Below, one piece after another: positions 7,780 to 16,068 of a stretch of 41,505 bases of DNA. The first letter of the stretch is position 1; each line of letters opens with the position of its first letter. Source of the stretch: Rhizobium sp. Q54 (GTDB lineage: Bacteria > Pseudomonadota > Alphaproteobacteria > UBA2966 > CAIVPW01). The notes under the pieces were generated by a model. The model was not told the DNA's origin and made no database searches. It saw only the letters and a list, made by a program, of their open reading frames with translations. The stretch lies in the NCBI GenBank assembly GCA_945889645.1, contig CAMDCA010000013.1:1-41505 (forward strand), given 5' to 3'. The position numbers were made by a program, and so were the translations under genes.

Positions 7780-10700
7780 ATGACGGGCAAACCCTGGCTC
7801 TCGGCATCGTGGCTGCGCGCCTGCGCGCTGGCCTGCGTGCTTGCTGGCTTTGCCTCGGCCGCGCTCGTCGGCTGGGTGCCTGCGGCGCTGGCCGACCCCG
7901 TCACCGTCCGGACCACGCCCAATGCCGGTTTTGGCCGCATCGCCTTTGGCTGGCCGGCGCCGGTCGGGCACACGGCCGACCTGCGCAACAATACCCTGAC
8001 GTTGACGTTTGACCGGCCGGTCCAGGTCGACCTGTCGCGCCTCGCCGCGGCATTCCCCGGCTACCTCGAAGCTGCCCGCTTGTCGCCCGACGGCCGCTCG
8101 GTGGTGCTGGAGCTGACCAAGCACTTCCTCTACCGCTCCTATCCAAGCGGCACCGAGGTGTTGGTGGACTTGCTGGGGCAGGGCATCGAGGTCGCCGCGG
8201 CAGCGCCGCCCGCAGCGGTTGCAGTGCCACGCGCTACGCCGACACCCGCACCCGCACAACAGGCCGCAACGCCTCCGGCCGCGACTGCGCCACGCCCGGC
8301 CGCGACGCCGGCACCCGCGCCCACGACGGCGCCAGCAACCGCCGCGCCCGCGACTGCGATCCAAGGTCCGGCGCGCGTCGGCACCGCGCCAGTGCCGTTG
8401 CGCATCGGCTCGCACGATGGCTACGACCGCATCGTCTTCGACTGGACGGTCGACGTGCAGTACACCGCCGAAGGCGGGGACGGCCGCATCACCATCGACT
8501 TCGCACGCGGCGACGGGACCGATCTGACGCCGCTGACGCGCGGCGGACTTCCCAGCGTGCAGCGCGCTACTGCCTCGGTGGCCAACGGCCACACGCTGGT
8601 CGTGCTCGACGTTCCGCCCGGCGCACGCCTGCGCCACTTCCGCAGCGACACCAAGGTTGTCGTTGACGTGCTCGACGCCGCAACCGCGGCAACGACTCCC
8701 GCCGCACCGGCGCAGACTGCTGCCCGCACGACGCCGGCACCCACCGTTACCGCTCAGGCCGCGCCGCGCGCCACGCCTGCGGCGCCAGCCACGGCCACGC
8801 CGATACCGCCGGCCGCCGCGACGCCGCGGCCCGCAACGCCGGCACCTGCCGCGACGCGCCCGGGCATCGGTGAGCCGGTTGCCGTCACCTTCTCTGCGCC
8901 TGACCGTGGCACCGGCCGCATCGCCTTCAAGTGGCCGCGCGTTGCCGGCATGGCCGCCTTCCTACGTGCCGGCTACCTGTGGGTCGTCTTCGACGGCGTC
9001 GGCAACCCGACCATGCCCGCCATCCCGGAAGAACTCAGCGGCGTCCTATCGCTGGCCGAGCGCGTGCCGGCCGACGGCGCCACGGCGTTCCGCTTCCAGG
9101 TGGGCGAGGGGTTCTTCCCGGCGATCACCCGCACCGACCAGACCTGGACCATCGACCTGCTGCCTGACCCGCCGCCGCTGGCCAGGCCGGTAGACATCCT
9201 TCGCCAGAGCAGCGCCGACGTTGGCGCGGTGGTGGTCTTGGCGCTGGCCGAATCGACCGGCGCCTTCCAGGTCCGTGATCCCGAAGTCGGCGACATACTC
9301 GACGTCATTCCGGTGCGCACGGCGCGGCACGGCATGGCCGAGACGCATTCATTCGTTCAGTTCCGCCTGTTGCAGACCTCGCAGGGCGCGGTGGTGGAGC
9401 GCCTCGACGATCGCATCAAGGTTGCCGCCTTCGCCAACGGCGCCACCATCACCGGCGGCGGCGGCCTGGTGGTCACCCCGGTCGCCAACGGAACGCGCCT
9501 GACGGCCGGTGTGCCGGTGCAGCGTGCCGATGCTGCGACCGGCCCGCCCCCGCGGCCCAAGCCCGAATTGCTCAAGCTGGCGGAGTGGCACGAAGCGCCG
9601 CAGCCGCTGTTCTACGACAACGTCAAAGCGTTGCAGTATGCCGTCGCCGTCGCCGAGCCCGAGGCGCGCACCGAGGGCCGGCTGCGGCTGGCTGGGTACT
9701 ACCTGGCGAACCAATTTTATCCCGAGGCGAGCGGCGTCCTCGCCTTCGCCGCCGAGATGGACTTGGGCCTGATGGACAATCTGCAGTTCCGGGCCATGCG
9801 CGGGTTCGCGCAGCTGCGCCAGGGCCATACCAAGGACGCCGCCGTCGATCTGCTGCTCGGCACCTTCGATGGCAATCCGGAGATCGCGGCGTGGCGCGGC
9901 GTGATGTTCGCCATGGACCGCAACTGGCCGACGGCTAAGTTCGCCTTCGGGGTCGCTGGCGATATCTACCAGGGCTACCCGCCGGTGATCGCGACCGAGG
10001 TCGCCTTGTGGAAGGGCCAGACCGCGCTCACGTCGGTCGACATGCCGATGCTGCAGTCGGTGATCGCCGGCCTGGAGACGTCGCCGCCGCCGGAGGGCCA
10101 CAAGCTCGTCGTGCAGGCGGATCTCCTGCGCGCCCAGGCCTACGCATTCATCGATGCGATCCCCGACGCCCTGCGCCTCTACAACACCGTCGTCGATTCC
10201 AGCGTGCTGCCGTACTCGGCCCAGTCCCGGCTCTACCGCTCGCAGTTGCTGGTCAAGACCAAGGGCGCGACGCCGGAAGCGGCGGCCGCCGATCTCGACA
10301 AGCTGCGCTTCGTGTGGCGCGGCGACGATTTCGAGTTCCGTCTGCTGGTGGAACTCGGCAACCTGTACCTGCAGTTCAAGGACTACCGCAACGGCCTGAC
10401 CGCGCTGCGCCAAGTGGTGTCGCTCTATCCCGACCTGTCGCGCACCGAGGGCATCGCCCAGCGCATGAATACGGTGTTCGCCGACCTGTTCCTGCGCGGC
10501 GAGTCCGAGCAGCTCGTGCCGGTATCTGCCTTGGCGCTGTACTACGATTTCCGCGAATTGACGCCGGTCGGCATCGATGGCGACGAGATGGTGCGTCGCC
10601 TGGCCGACCGCCTCTTCTCAGTCGATCTGCTGCAACAGGCGGCAGAACTTCTCGAGTATCAGGTGCAGTTTCGCCTGCGCGCCGGCTCCGAGGACAAGGC

Positions 10701-11286
10701 CACCATCGCCGCGCGCCTTGCCGCCATTTACCTGTTCGCCCGCCAGCCGCAAAAGGCGCTCGAGACCCTCACGGTGAGCCGCACGCGCTCGACCAACGAG
10801 GTGCTCAACCGCGACCGCGCCCAGCTCGAGGCGCGGGCTTTGGCCGAACTCAAGCGCTTCGACGAGGCCCTCGCCGTGCTGGCGAGCGACAATTCCCGCG
10901 ACGGCCTGCTGCTGCGCGGCGACGTCCAGTGGCGGGCGCAGAATTGGACCGCCGCAGCACGCTCGTTCGACACCTACCTCGGCGACGCTTGGCGCAACGA
11001 CACTGTCCTTACGGTGGACGACCGCCGCCAGGTGCTGCGGACCGGCGTCTCGCTGGTCCTGGCCAACGACAAAGTGGGCCTCACCCGCCTGCGCGACCGC
11101 TATCACACCAAGATGTCCACCACGCCCGACGGCGATGCGTTCGACATCATCACCGACCAGACCAACCCGGGAACCATCTCGTTCCGCGAGGTGGCCGCGA
11201 AGGTTGCCCAGATCGATACGCTGGACTCGTTCCGCCAGAGCTACCTGGGTCGCGTCAAGTCGGGCCAGGTCGCCGCGATCAACTAA
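7780..11286 (+). CDS. Large secreted protein with three AMIN-like modules and TPR repeats
   Basis: A 1168-aa protein that closes the fliL operon. From ATG 7780 (TAGGTAGG upstream) it has a signal peptide ending near WVPAALA (about residue 38). Three beta-rich modules follow, each with a similar opening: GRIAFGW (about residues 40-137), DRIVFDW (205-300) and GRIAFKW (367-465). Long Ala/Pro/Thr linkers (137-205 and 300-367) separate them. They resemble AMIN-type cell-wall or secretin-associated domains. From about residue 594 to the end the protein is helical with TPR-like units (for example RLAGYYLANQFYPEASGVL, LLVELGNLYLQFKDYRNGL). I do not know a named function. The context suggests a periplasmic scaffold that links the motor or basal body to peptidoglycan, which is inference. 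Confidence 0.85.
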   Translation: MTGKPWLSASWLRACALACVLAGFASAALVGWVPAALADPVTVRTTPNAGFGRIAFGWPAPVGHTADLRNNTLTLTFDRPVQVDLSRLAAAFPGYLEAARLSPDGRSVVLELTKHFLYRSYPSGTEVLVDLLGQGIEVAAAAPPAAVAVPRATPTPAPAQQAATPPAATAPRPAATPAPAPTTAPATAAPATAIQGPARVGTAPVPLRIGSHDGYDRIVFDWTVDVQYTAEGGDGRITIDFARGDGTDLTPLTRGGLPSVQRATASVANGHTLVVLDVPPGARLRHFRSDTKVVVDVLDAATAATTPAAPAQTAARTTPAPTVTAQAAPRATPAAPATATPIPPAAATPRPATPAPAATRPGIGEPVAVTFSAPDRGTGRIAFKWPRVAGMAAFLRAGYLWVVFDGVGNPTMPAIPEELSGVLSLAERVPADGATAFRFQVGEGFFPAITRTDQTWTIDLLPDPPPLARPVDILRQSSADVGAVVVLALAESTGAFQVRDPEVGDILDVIPVRTARHGMAETHSFVQFRLLQTSQGAVVERLDDRIKVAAFANGATITGGGGLVVTPVANGTRLTAGVPVQRADAATGPPPRPKPELLKLAEWHEAPQPLFYDNVKALQYAVAVAEPEARTEGRLRLAGYYLANQFYPEASGVLAFAAEMDLGLMDNLQFRAMRGFAQLRQGHTKDAAVDLLLGTFDGNPEIAAWRGVMFAMDRNWPTAKFAFGVAGDIYQGYPPVIATEVALWKGQTALTSVDMPMLQSVIAGLETSPPPEGHKLVVQADLLRAQAYAFIDAIPDALRLYNTVVDSSVLPYSAQSRLYRSQLLVKTKGATPEAAAADLDKLRFVWRGDDFEFRLLVELGNLYLQFKDYRNGLTALRQVVSLYPDLSRTEGIAQRMNTVFADLFLRGESEQLVPVSALALYYDFRELTPVGIDGDEMVRRLADRLFSVDLLQQAAELLEYQVQFRLRAGSEDKATIAARLAAIYLFARQPQKALETLTVSRTRSTNEVLNRDRAQLEARALAELKRFDEALAVLASDNSRDGLLLRGDVQWRAQNWTAAARSFDTYLGDAWRNDTVLTVDDRRQVLRTGVSLVLANDKVGLTRLRDRYHTKMSTTPDGDAFDIITDQTNPGTISFREVAAKVAQIDTLDSFRQSYLGRVKSGQVAAIN

Positions 11287-11347
11287 CGGTGTTCACGTCC
11301 TCGTGCGCACGGCTGGACGGGCGCGCGACTTATGACATTGTGCCGGC

Positions 11348-11927
11348 ATGTCGATAGCCGTCGTTGCCTGGTGCCCGATGATCGCGTCGCCGAGCATCCT
11401 CAGCCTGGCTGACCCCAAGTTGTGGCGTCGCCACGGGCCTTCCCTGGCGGTCGAATTCGCCCGGATCGCCAAGTCGGGCATCCTGGAACTCAGTCTGGTC
11501 GATGACGCCACTAAGTGGCCGGCCGCGGCTGATCCGCACCGCACCTATTGGGCGCTCCACGCCGGCAGCGACATCGCCGCCGCGCGCGAGAATCTGCGCA
11601 AGCGCTACCGCGTGCCGCAGGTGGATCAGATCGGCGCCTGGAGCGCAGGACAGGCGCCCGCGGGGCGCAGCGGCGCCACGATTGCCATCTGGTGCGCCGC
11701 CAAGGGCCTCGACGGCGCCGTGTGGCTGAACGCGCCGCCGCGCGAGCCGGCGTCGACATGGCGGGGGCGTTGGCGCTGCTCAAGGCCATGCACCCCACCG
11801 ACCAGCAGATGGCGCACACCTACGTGGCGCGCACGCCGTCGCAGATACAAGCCCCACTACGCAATACTTCCGCGACGCCTTCGGCCGGCTCGACGAGAAG
11901 CTGCCGCCGGAGATCTTCGCCCTCTGA
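11348..11927 (+). pseudogene. Frameshifted conserved hypothetical gene
   Basis: Three successive frames read as one protein. The first frame (11348 to about 11740) gives about 130 residues ending VWLNAPPR. A second frame continues AGVDMAGALALLKAMHPTDQ through RTPSQIQAPLR (about 11750-11850). A third ends TQYFRDAFGRLDEKLPPEIF and stops at 11925-11927. All segments keep the local high-GC3 pattern, so the gene appears to have been intact until recently, or the assembly has indel errors here. The product would be about 190 aa and is not recognised. It lies 61 bases after the TPR gene and converges on the EamA gene. Confidence 0.65.
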
Positions 11928-11936
11928 ACGCCGCTC

Positions 11937-12986
11937 CTACGAGCGCTGGCCGTGCTCGTGGCGGTGGTGCAGGTCGGGGAAATGCGGGTGCGAGTGCCAC
12001 ATCGGTGCGTGGGTGTGTGTATGCGTGTGCGGCTGGCCCGCCGGATCGTTGGTGCCGTGGTGATGGTCGTGATGGGCGTCGTGCGTGTGCCGGTGCTCGT
12101 GGGCCAACGATTCATGCCGGTGCTCGTGGGCGTGCCGCTCCGAGAGGTGAAGGTACACGCCGACCGCCATCAGCGCGCCGGCGGCCAACAGTCGCGCCGA
12201 CGCCGGTTCGTCGAGGAGCAGCACGGCGACTCCCGCCCCAAGGAACGGTGCGGCGGCGAAATATGCGCTCGTGCGCGCCACCCCAAGCTGACGCAACGAA
12301 ATGACGAACAGCGCCAGACTGACGCCGTAGCCAAGAAACCCCACGACGAGTGCCCAGAGTACGGCCGGCAATGGCGGGAGCCCGGCTGTCAGCCCAAGCG
12401 CCAGCCCACAATTCACCGTACCTGCCGCGAGGCCTTTGAACGCAGTGATCTGCAGCGGATCGGCAAACGACAGTCGGCGGGTGAGGTTGTTGTCGATGCC
12501 CCAGGCCACACAGGCCCCGGCAATTGCCGCAGCGCCCCAACTGGCCGTCGCGCTGCCCTGCCAAGACAACAAGACGGCGGCCGCGAGGATGGCCACCGCC
12601 CCGCTGAGAACGCGGCGGCTTGTGGCTTCGCGTAGCACCACCCACGCGATCGCCATAGTAGCGAGCGCTTCGAGGTTCAGCAGAAGGGCGGCGGTTGATG
12701 CCGACGTGGCCGCGAGCCCGAACACCAGCAGGACGGGAGCGACTAGTCCGCCGCTGACGATGACAGCAGCCAGTGTCGGCAGGTCGGCGATGGATAGGGT
12801 TGCTTCCGGTGGCTGCGCGCTCACTCGTCGCCGCACTGCGTACAGAAGTGCGCATCCGGCGCCCGCCCCCAGGTACAACAGGCCCGCTAACGTGAGCGGG
12901 TGGACCTCGCCGAGCAGGCCCTTGGCCAGCGGTGTGCTGGCGCCGAACAGGGCTGCGGCTATCAGGGCAGGGAGGGCGGCACGCAC
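11937..12986 (-). CDS. EamA/DMT-family transporter with His-rich C-terminal tail
   Basis: A 349-aa membrane protein. About ten hydrophobic helices form two EamA repeats (MRAALPALIAAALFGASTPL at the start; GACVAWGIDNNLTRRLS and LRQLGVARTSAYFAAAPF in the second half). This is the drug/metabolite transporter fold. The last 67 residues (about 283-349) contain 24 histidines in HxH and HHxHHH patterns, a likely cytoplasmic or periplasmic sink for Ni, Co, Zn or Cu. A role in divalent-metal export is inference from the tail. The gene starts 31 bases after fliP on the same strand, so it probably shares the fliOP transcript, an unusual partner for flagellar genes. Confidence 0.88.
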   Translation of the reverse strand: MRAALPALIAAALFGASTPLAKGLLGEVHPLTLAGLLYLGAGAGCALLYAVRRRVSAQPPEATLSIADLPTLAAVIVSGGLVAPVLLVFGLAATSASTAALLLNLEALATMAIAWVVLREATSRRVLSGAVAILAAAVLLSWQGSATASWGAAAIAGACVAWGIDNNLTRRLSFADPLQITAFKGLAAGTVNCGLALGLTAGLPPLPAVLWALVVGFLGYGVSLALFVISLRQLGVARTSAYFAAAPFLGAGVAVLLLDEPASARLLAAGALMAVGVYLHLSERHAHEHRHESLAHEHRHTHDAHHDHHHGTNDPAGQPHTHTHTHAPMWHSHPHFPDLHHRHEHGQRS

Positions 12987-13017
12987 GACGCCATCATACG
13001 CGCCGGGCGCAGAGGTG

Positions 13018-13776
13018 CTACCCGAAGCTCTGCACCAGGCTCGATGCCACCAGGCTCCAGCCGTCCACCAGCACGAAGAAGATCAGCTTGAAGGGCAGGG
13101 AGATCATGATGGGCGGCAGCATCATCATGCCCATCGACATCAGTACGGACGCGACGACCATGTCGATGACGATGAACGGCACGAAGATCAGGAAGCCGAT
13201 CTCGAACGCGCGCTTCAGCTCCGACACCATGAAGGCCGGCATCAGGGCGCGCAGCGGCGTGTCGGCGGCGGTCGCCGGCACTTCGATCTTGGCCAGATCC
13301 ATGAACAGCGCGAGATCCTTTTCGCGCACCGTGGTGAGCATGAACTCGTGCACCGGCGCGATCGAGCGCGTGAACGCCTCGGTCTCGGTGATCTCGTTGG
13401 CGAGCAGGGGCTTGATGCCCTGATCGTAGACCTTCTCGAAGGTCGGGCTCATGACATAGGCGCTGAGGAACAGCGCCAGGCCGATGATGACGACGTTGGG
13501 CGGCGTCTGCTGCACGCCGATGGCGCTGCGCATCAGGCCCAGCACAATGACGATGCGCGTGAACGACGTCATGGTGATCAGCAGCGACGGCGCCAGCGAG
13601 ATGACGGTGACAAGCGCCATCAGCTGCACAAGCCGGCCGGTGAGCGTGCCGTCCTCGCCGAGGTCGATGTTGATCGCCTGGGCCACAGCGGGGGAGGCCA
13701 TAACGAGCATCGCGGCCGTGGCCGCGACGAGCGTCAGGCCGGCGCGAACGGGGCGAAAACCTAGCGCTCGAGCCAT
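13018..13776 (-). CDS. fliP: Flagellar type III export gate protein FliP
   Basis: FliP forms, with FliQ and FliR, the export-gate complex of the flagellar secretion system. The 252-aa protein has a cleavable signal peptide (ending SPAVAQA, about residue 34), then the family blocks SLLITMTSFTRIVIVLGLMR, GVQQTPPNVVIIGLALFLS and FVPFIVIDMVVASVLMSMGM. The length and motifs are typical. It overlaps the end of fliO by 16 bases, which indicates translational coupling. Confidence 0.97.
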   Translation of the reverse strand: MARALGFRPVRAGLTLVAATAAMLVMASPAVAQAINIDLGEDGTLTGRLVQLMALVTVISLAPSLLITMTSFTRIVIVLGLMRSAIGVQQTPPNVVIIGLALFLSAYVMSPTFEKVYDQGIKPLLANEITETEAFTRSIAPVHEFMLTTVREKDLALFMDLAKIEVPATAADTPLRALMPAFMVSELKRAFEIGFLIFVPFIVIDMVVASVLMSMGMMMLPPIMISLPFKLIFFVLVDGWSLVASSLVQSFG

Positions 13777-14132
13777 GATGCTGCCTCTGCCTGTTGTTTT
13801 TCAGCGGCCTTTGGCCGCCGTTCGGTGCGCTCGGGCTTCTCGCCCGGGGCACCTTTGACGATGTTGGTTTCGACCACGACCGCGCCGGTGGGGTCGAGCA
13901 GGACGAGATGTTCGATCTGGTCGCGCTTGATGAGCACCAGGCGGTGCTTGCCGTCGATAGCAATGGTCTCGACGACGCCGATGCGCCGCGTGACGTTCTT
14001 GCGCCGCCCGAGCACCGAGCCGAGCATCGGCATGTTGTTGCCGAAGCGCCGGCCGGCCCACGCCAGAATGCCGATCAGCCCCAGCACGACGGCCAGGGCC
14101 ATGAAGAAGTTCAGAAAGGTGGCGAACGACAT
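13761..14132 (-). CDS. fliO: Flagellar biosynthetic protein FliO
   Basis: FliO is a small bitopic membrane protein that helps assemble FliP. The 123-aa product has one N-terminal transmembrane helix (about residues 5-27, FLNFFMALAVVLGLIGILAW), then a basic cytoplasmic domain with RIGVVETIAIDGKHRLVLIK and HLVLLDPTGAVVVET, the FliO family signature. It ends in a charged tail. The gene lies between a small unknown gene and fliP. Confidence 0.92.
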   Translation of the reverse strand: MSFATFLNFFMALAVVLGLIGILAWAGRRFGNNMPMLGSVLGRRKNVTRRIGVVETIAIDGKHRLVLIKRDQIEHLVLLDPTGAVVVETNIVKGAPGEKPERTERRPKAAEKQQAEAASWLER

Positions 14133-14138
14133 CGGTCG

Positions 14139-14429
14139 CTAGAGCGTCGCTGCTTGGCCGGCAAGACGCTGGGCAACCGTCGAAGCAATCGCCTCGCAGG
14201 TCTCTACCAGCACACTGAGCTCCGCGACCATTGTGCGGGCGTCGCCGGCGGGCAGGGCCTCTACCTCGTTGCATATCGCGGCGGTCGTTTCGGCCAGTCC
14301 GGCGAGGTCGATGTCGATGCCAGTGTCGACGTTGGCCTGTACCTCAGCCAGCAGCACGCCGAGAGAGACGACCGCCTGTCGCACCTCCGAAACGCGATCG
14401 ACCGGGGCGGGGTTGGGATTCGTGCTCAT
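14139..14429 (-). CDS. Small helical protein upstream of fliO, function unknown
   Basis: A 96-aa protein with no cysteine-rich or membrane segment. It is mostly helical and acidic, with regular hydrophobic spacing (REV-QAVVSLGVLLAEVQANV), so a chaperone-like or coiled-coil fold is possible. I choose ATG 14429 because GGAGG lies just upstream, overlapping the end of the preceding gene. An in-frame ATG at 14441 would place that GGAGG inside the gene. It is 6 bases before fliO, which suggests co-translation with the export-gate genes. I do not recognise a family. Confidence 0.65.
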   Translation of the reverse strand: MSTNPNPAPVDRVSEVRQAVVSLGVLLAEVQANVDTGIDIDLAGLAETTAAICNEVEALPAGDARTMVAELSVLVETCEAIASTVAQRLAGQAATL

Positions 14430-14431
14430 CG

Positions 14432-14683
14432 CTACCTCCATCGTGCACCCGACCGCGCTGGGGTGGTCTTGGGCAGGTCGTGTGGGGAACTGGTCGGAAT
14501 GTTGTGAACCAGCGCGCTGATCGCCTCGATGTCCTCACTGATCGTCGCCTCGTCGGAGGCCGCAAGATCGGCCCCGACGTCCACGCCGTGGGCGCGGGCG
14601 AAATCGAGGATCGCCGACGACACAGGATCGTCCGGTACAGGGGCCGCGGGGGTCGCGTTCGAGACGGATGCGGGCTTGCTCAT
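14432..14683 (-). CDS. Small hypothetical protein, first gene of the fliO-fliP unit
   Basis: An 83-aa protein with a Pro/Ala-rich N-terminus and an acidic middle (GVDVGADLAASDEATISED). There is no signal peptide, membrane helix or recognised motif. A GAGG sequence precedes the ATG. Its stop codon (14432-14434) is two bases from the next ATG, and the next gene's ribosome-binding site lies inside its last codons. This arrangement supports a real translated gene. Function unknown. Confidence 0.55.
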   Translation of the reverse strand: MSKPASVSNATPAAPVPDDPVSSAILDFARAHGVDVGADLAASDEATISEDIEAISALVHNIPTSSPHDLPKTTPARSGARWR

Positions 14684-14745
14684 GGGAGCAATCCTCGTCC
14701 GGCATGCTTAACAAATGCTGAAGAGGGGTGCGCCGACCGCTTGAA

Positions 14746-14770
14746 CCCTCCCCCATACCTCGGGGGAGGG
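14746..14770. terminator. Perfect hairpin in the fliO/flgB divergent region
   Basis: CCCTCCCCC (14746-14754) and GGGGGAGGG (14762-14770) form a perfect 9-bp G/C stem around a 7-base loop. No U tract follows directly. It lies between two divergent starts, so it could be an upstream terminator or a leader structure of the flgB transcript, and may insulate the two units. Confidence 0.5.
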
Positions 14771-14838
14771 CTTGCTCGGGCTTTACTCCGCCTTAACGGG
14801 TCGGCGCCACGATGGCGTCAGAACCGAGGGCGCCTTCC

Positions 14839-15243
14839 ATGGACCTGCGCAACATCCCGATCTTCGGCGCCATTTCGCGGCGCATGACGTGGCTCAACGA
14901 GCGCCAGAACGTGCTGGCGCAGAACCTCGCCAATTCGGATACGCCGGGCTATCGGCCGCGCGACCTCAAGCCGGTCAACTTCGCGGACCAGCTCGCCGGC
15001 CACCAGCGTCTCAAGCTCGCTGTCACGGCGCCGTCGCACAAGACCGAGAGCGGTGGAACCGACGGACCGCACCGCGACGAGAGGCAAAAGACCGTTTACG
15101 AAGAGTCGCCCAACGCCAACGCGGTCAACGTCGAAGAGCAGATGCTGAAGGTGGCAGAAGCCCGCATCGACTACGAGACGATGACCACCCTCTACAAGAA
15201 GCACGTCGACATGGTGAAGACGGTGCTCGGCAGCAGGAAGTAA
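14839..15243 (+). CDS. flgB: Flagellar proximal rod protein FlgB
   Basis: FlgB is a proximal rod subunit. From ATG 14839 it is 134 aa. It carries RQNVLAQNLANSDTPGYRPR (about residues 22-41), the FlgB form of the rod motif, and the C-terminal helix with LKVAEARIDYETMTTLYKKH. The alternative ATG at 14812 would add 9 residues not usual for the family. It opens the plus-strand flgB-flgC-fliE-fliQ-fliR-flhB operon, the conserved order for rod and export-gate genes. Confidence 0.95.
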   Translation: MDLRNIPIFGAISRRMTWLNERQNVLAQNLANSDTPGYRPRDLKPVNFADQLAGHQRLKLAVTAPSHKTESGGTDGPHRDERQKTVYEESPNANAVNVEEQMLKVAEARIDYETMTTLYKKHVDMVKTVLGSRK

Positions 15244-15288
15244 GTCGGCGTTCGCAGCGCGCCGCGAAGAACAACAGGGAATTCCGCC

Positions 15289-15696
15289 ATGGACCTCATC
15301 AAATCGATTCTCGTCTCGGCATCCGCCATGAAGGCTCAGGGCCAGCGCATGGAAGTGATTGCAGAAAATATCGCCAACGCCGACTCGCTTGGCCAGGTTC
15401 CCGGCTCCGATCCGTATCAGCGCAAGGTGATGACGTTCCGCAACATTCTCGACCGTGATCTCGGCGTCGCGATGGTGCGTATCGGCAAGATCGACATGGA
15501 CCGTTCGGAGTTTCCCAAGCGCTTCGAGCCGGGCAACCCGGCCGCCAACGGCGACGGCTACGTGCTGACGCCGAACGTCAACTCGCTGGTCGAAATGATG
15601 GACATGCGCGAAGCGCAGCGCAGCTACGAGGCCAACCTGACCATGATCGAGACCGCCAAGAGCATGCTGGTCCGCACCATCGACGTCATTCGGTAG
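15289..15696 (+). CDS. flgC: Flagellar proximal rod protein FlgC
   Basis: FlgC is a proximal rod subunit. The 135-aa protein shows the N-terminal motif GQRMEVIAENIANADS, the central PNGDGY-like segment (NGDGYVLTPNVNSLVEMMDM) and the C-terminal helix MREAQRSYEANLTMIETAK, all typical. It lies 45 bases after flgB. Confidence 0.96.
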   Translation: MDLIKSILVSASAMKAQGQRMEVIAENIANADSLGQVPGSDPYQRKVMTFRNILDRDLGVAMVRIGKIDMDRSEFPKRFEPGNPAANGDGYVLTPNVNSLVEMMDMREAQRSYEANLTMIETAKSMLVRTIDVIR

Positions 15697-15763
15697 TTCC
15701 CCGCTCGCGCCCAGGCGTGCAACGCCCGCCCGCGGGTCCCGCGTCACTTAGGAGATTTGATTT

Positions 15764-16066
15764 ATGGCGATCGAAAAGCTTGGAATGATGCACGTGCCGC
15801 CGGTCGCCAACGTCGGCGGTGGTGGCGCTGGCGGCAAGGTGTCGCTCGGCAACGATTTCGCCGACATGCTGCAGGACTTCACCGCCAAGAGCATCGATGC
15901 CCAGACGCAGGGCGAGACCATGAGCTTGAAGGCGGTCGACAAGAAGGCCGACCTGGTGGACATCGTCACGGCGATCTCGAACGCCGAGGTGACGTTGGAC
16001 ACGGTAGTGACCATCCGCGACCGCGCCATCCAGGCCTACCAGGAAATCATCCGGATGCCGGTCTAA
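15764..16066 (+). CDS. fliE: Flagellar hook-basal body complex protein FliE
   Basis: FliE joins the MS ring to the rod. The 100-aa protein has the usual length. A Gly-rich N-terminus is followed by the family helices (FADMLQDFTAKSIDAQTQGE, then DLVDIVTAISNAEVTLDTVV) and the conserved C-terminal AYQEIIRMPV. AGGAG lies before the ATG. The stop is two bases before a GTG that begins a small ORF similar to the start of FliQ. Confidence 0.96.
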   Translation: MAIEKLGMMHVPPVANVGGGGAGGKVSLGNDFADMLQDFTAKSIDAQTQGETMSLKAVDKKADLVDIVTAISNAEVTLDTVVTIRDRAIQAYQEIIRMPV

Positions 16067-16068
16067 CC

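Noticed and set aside
14701-14720. Possible sigma-54 promoter for flgB (GGCATGC region)
   Set aside because: The GG and GC doublets are 4 bases too far apart.
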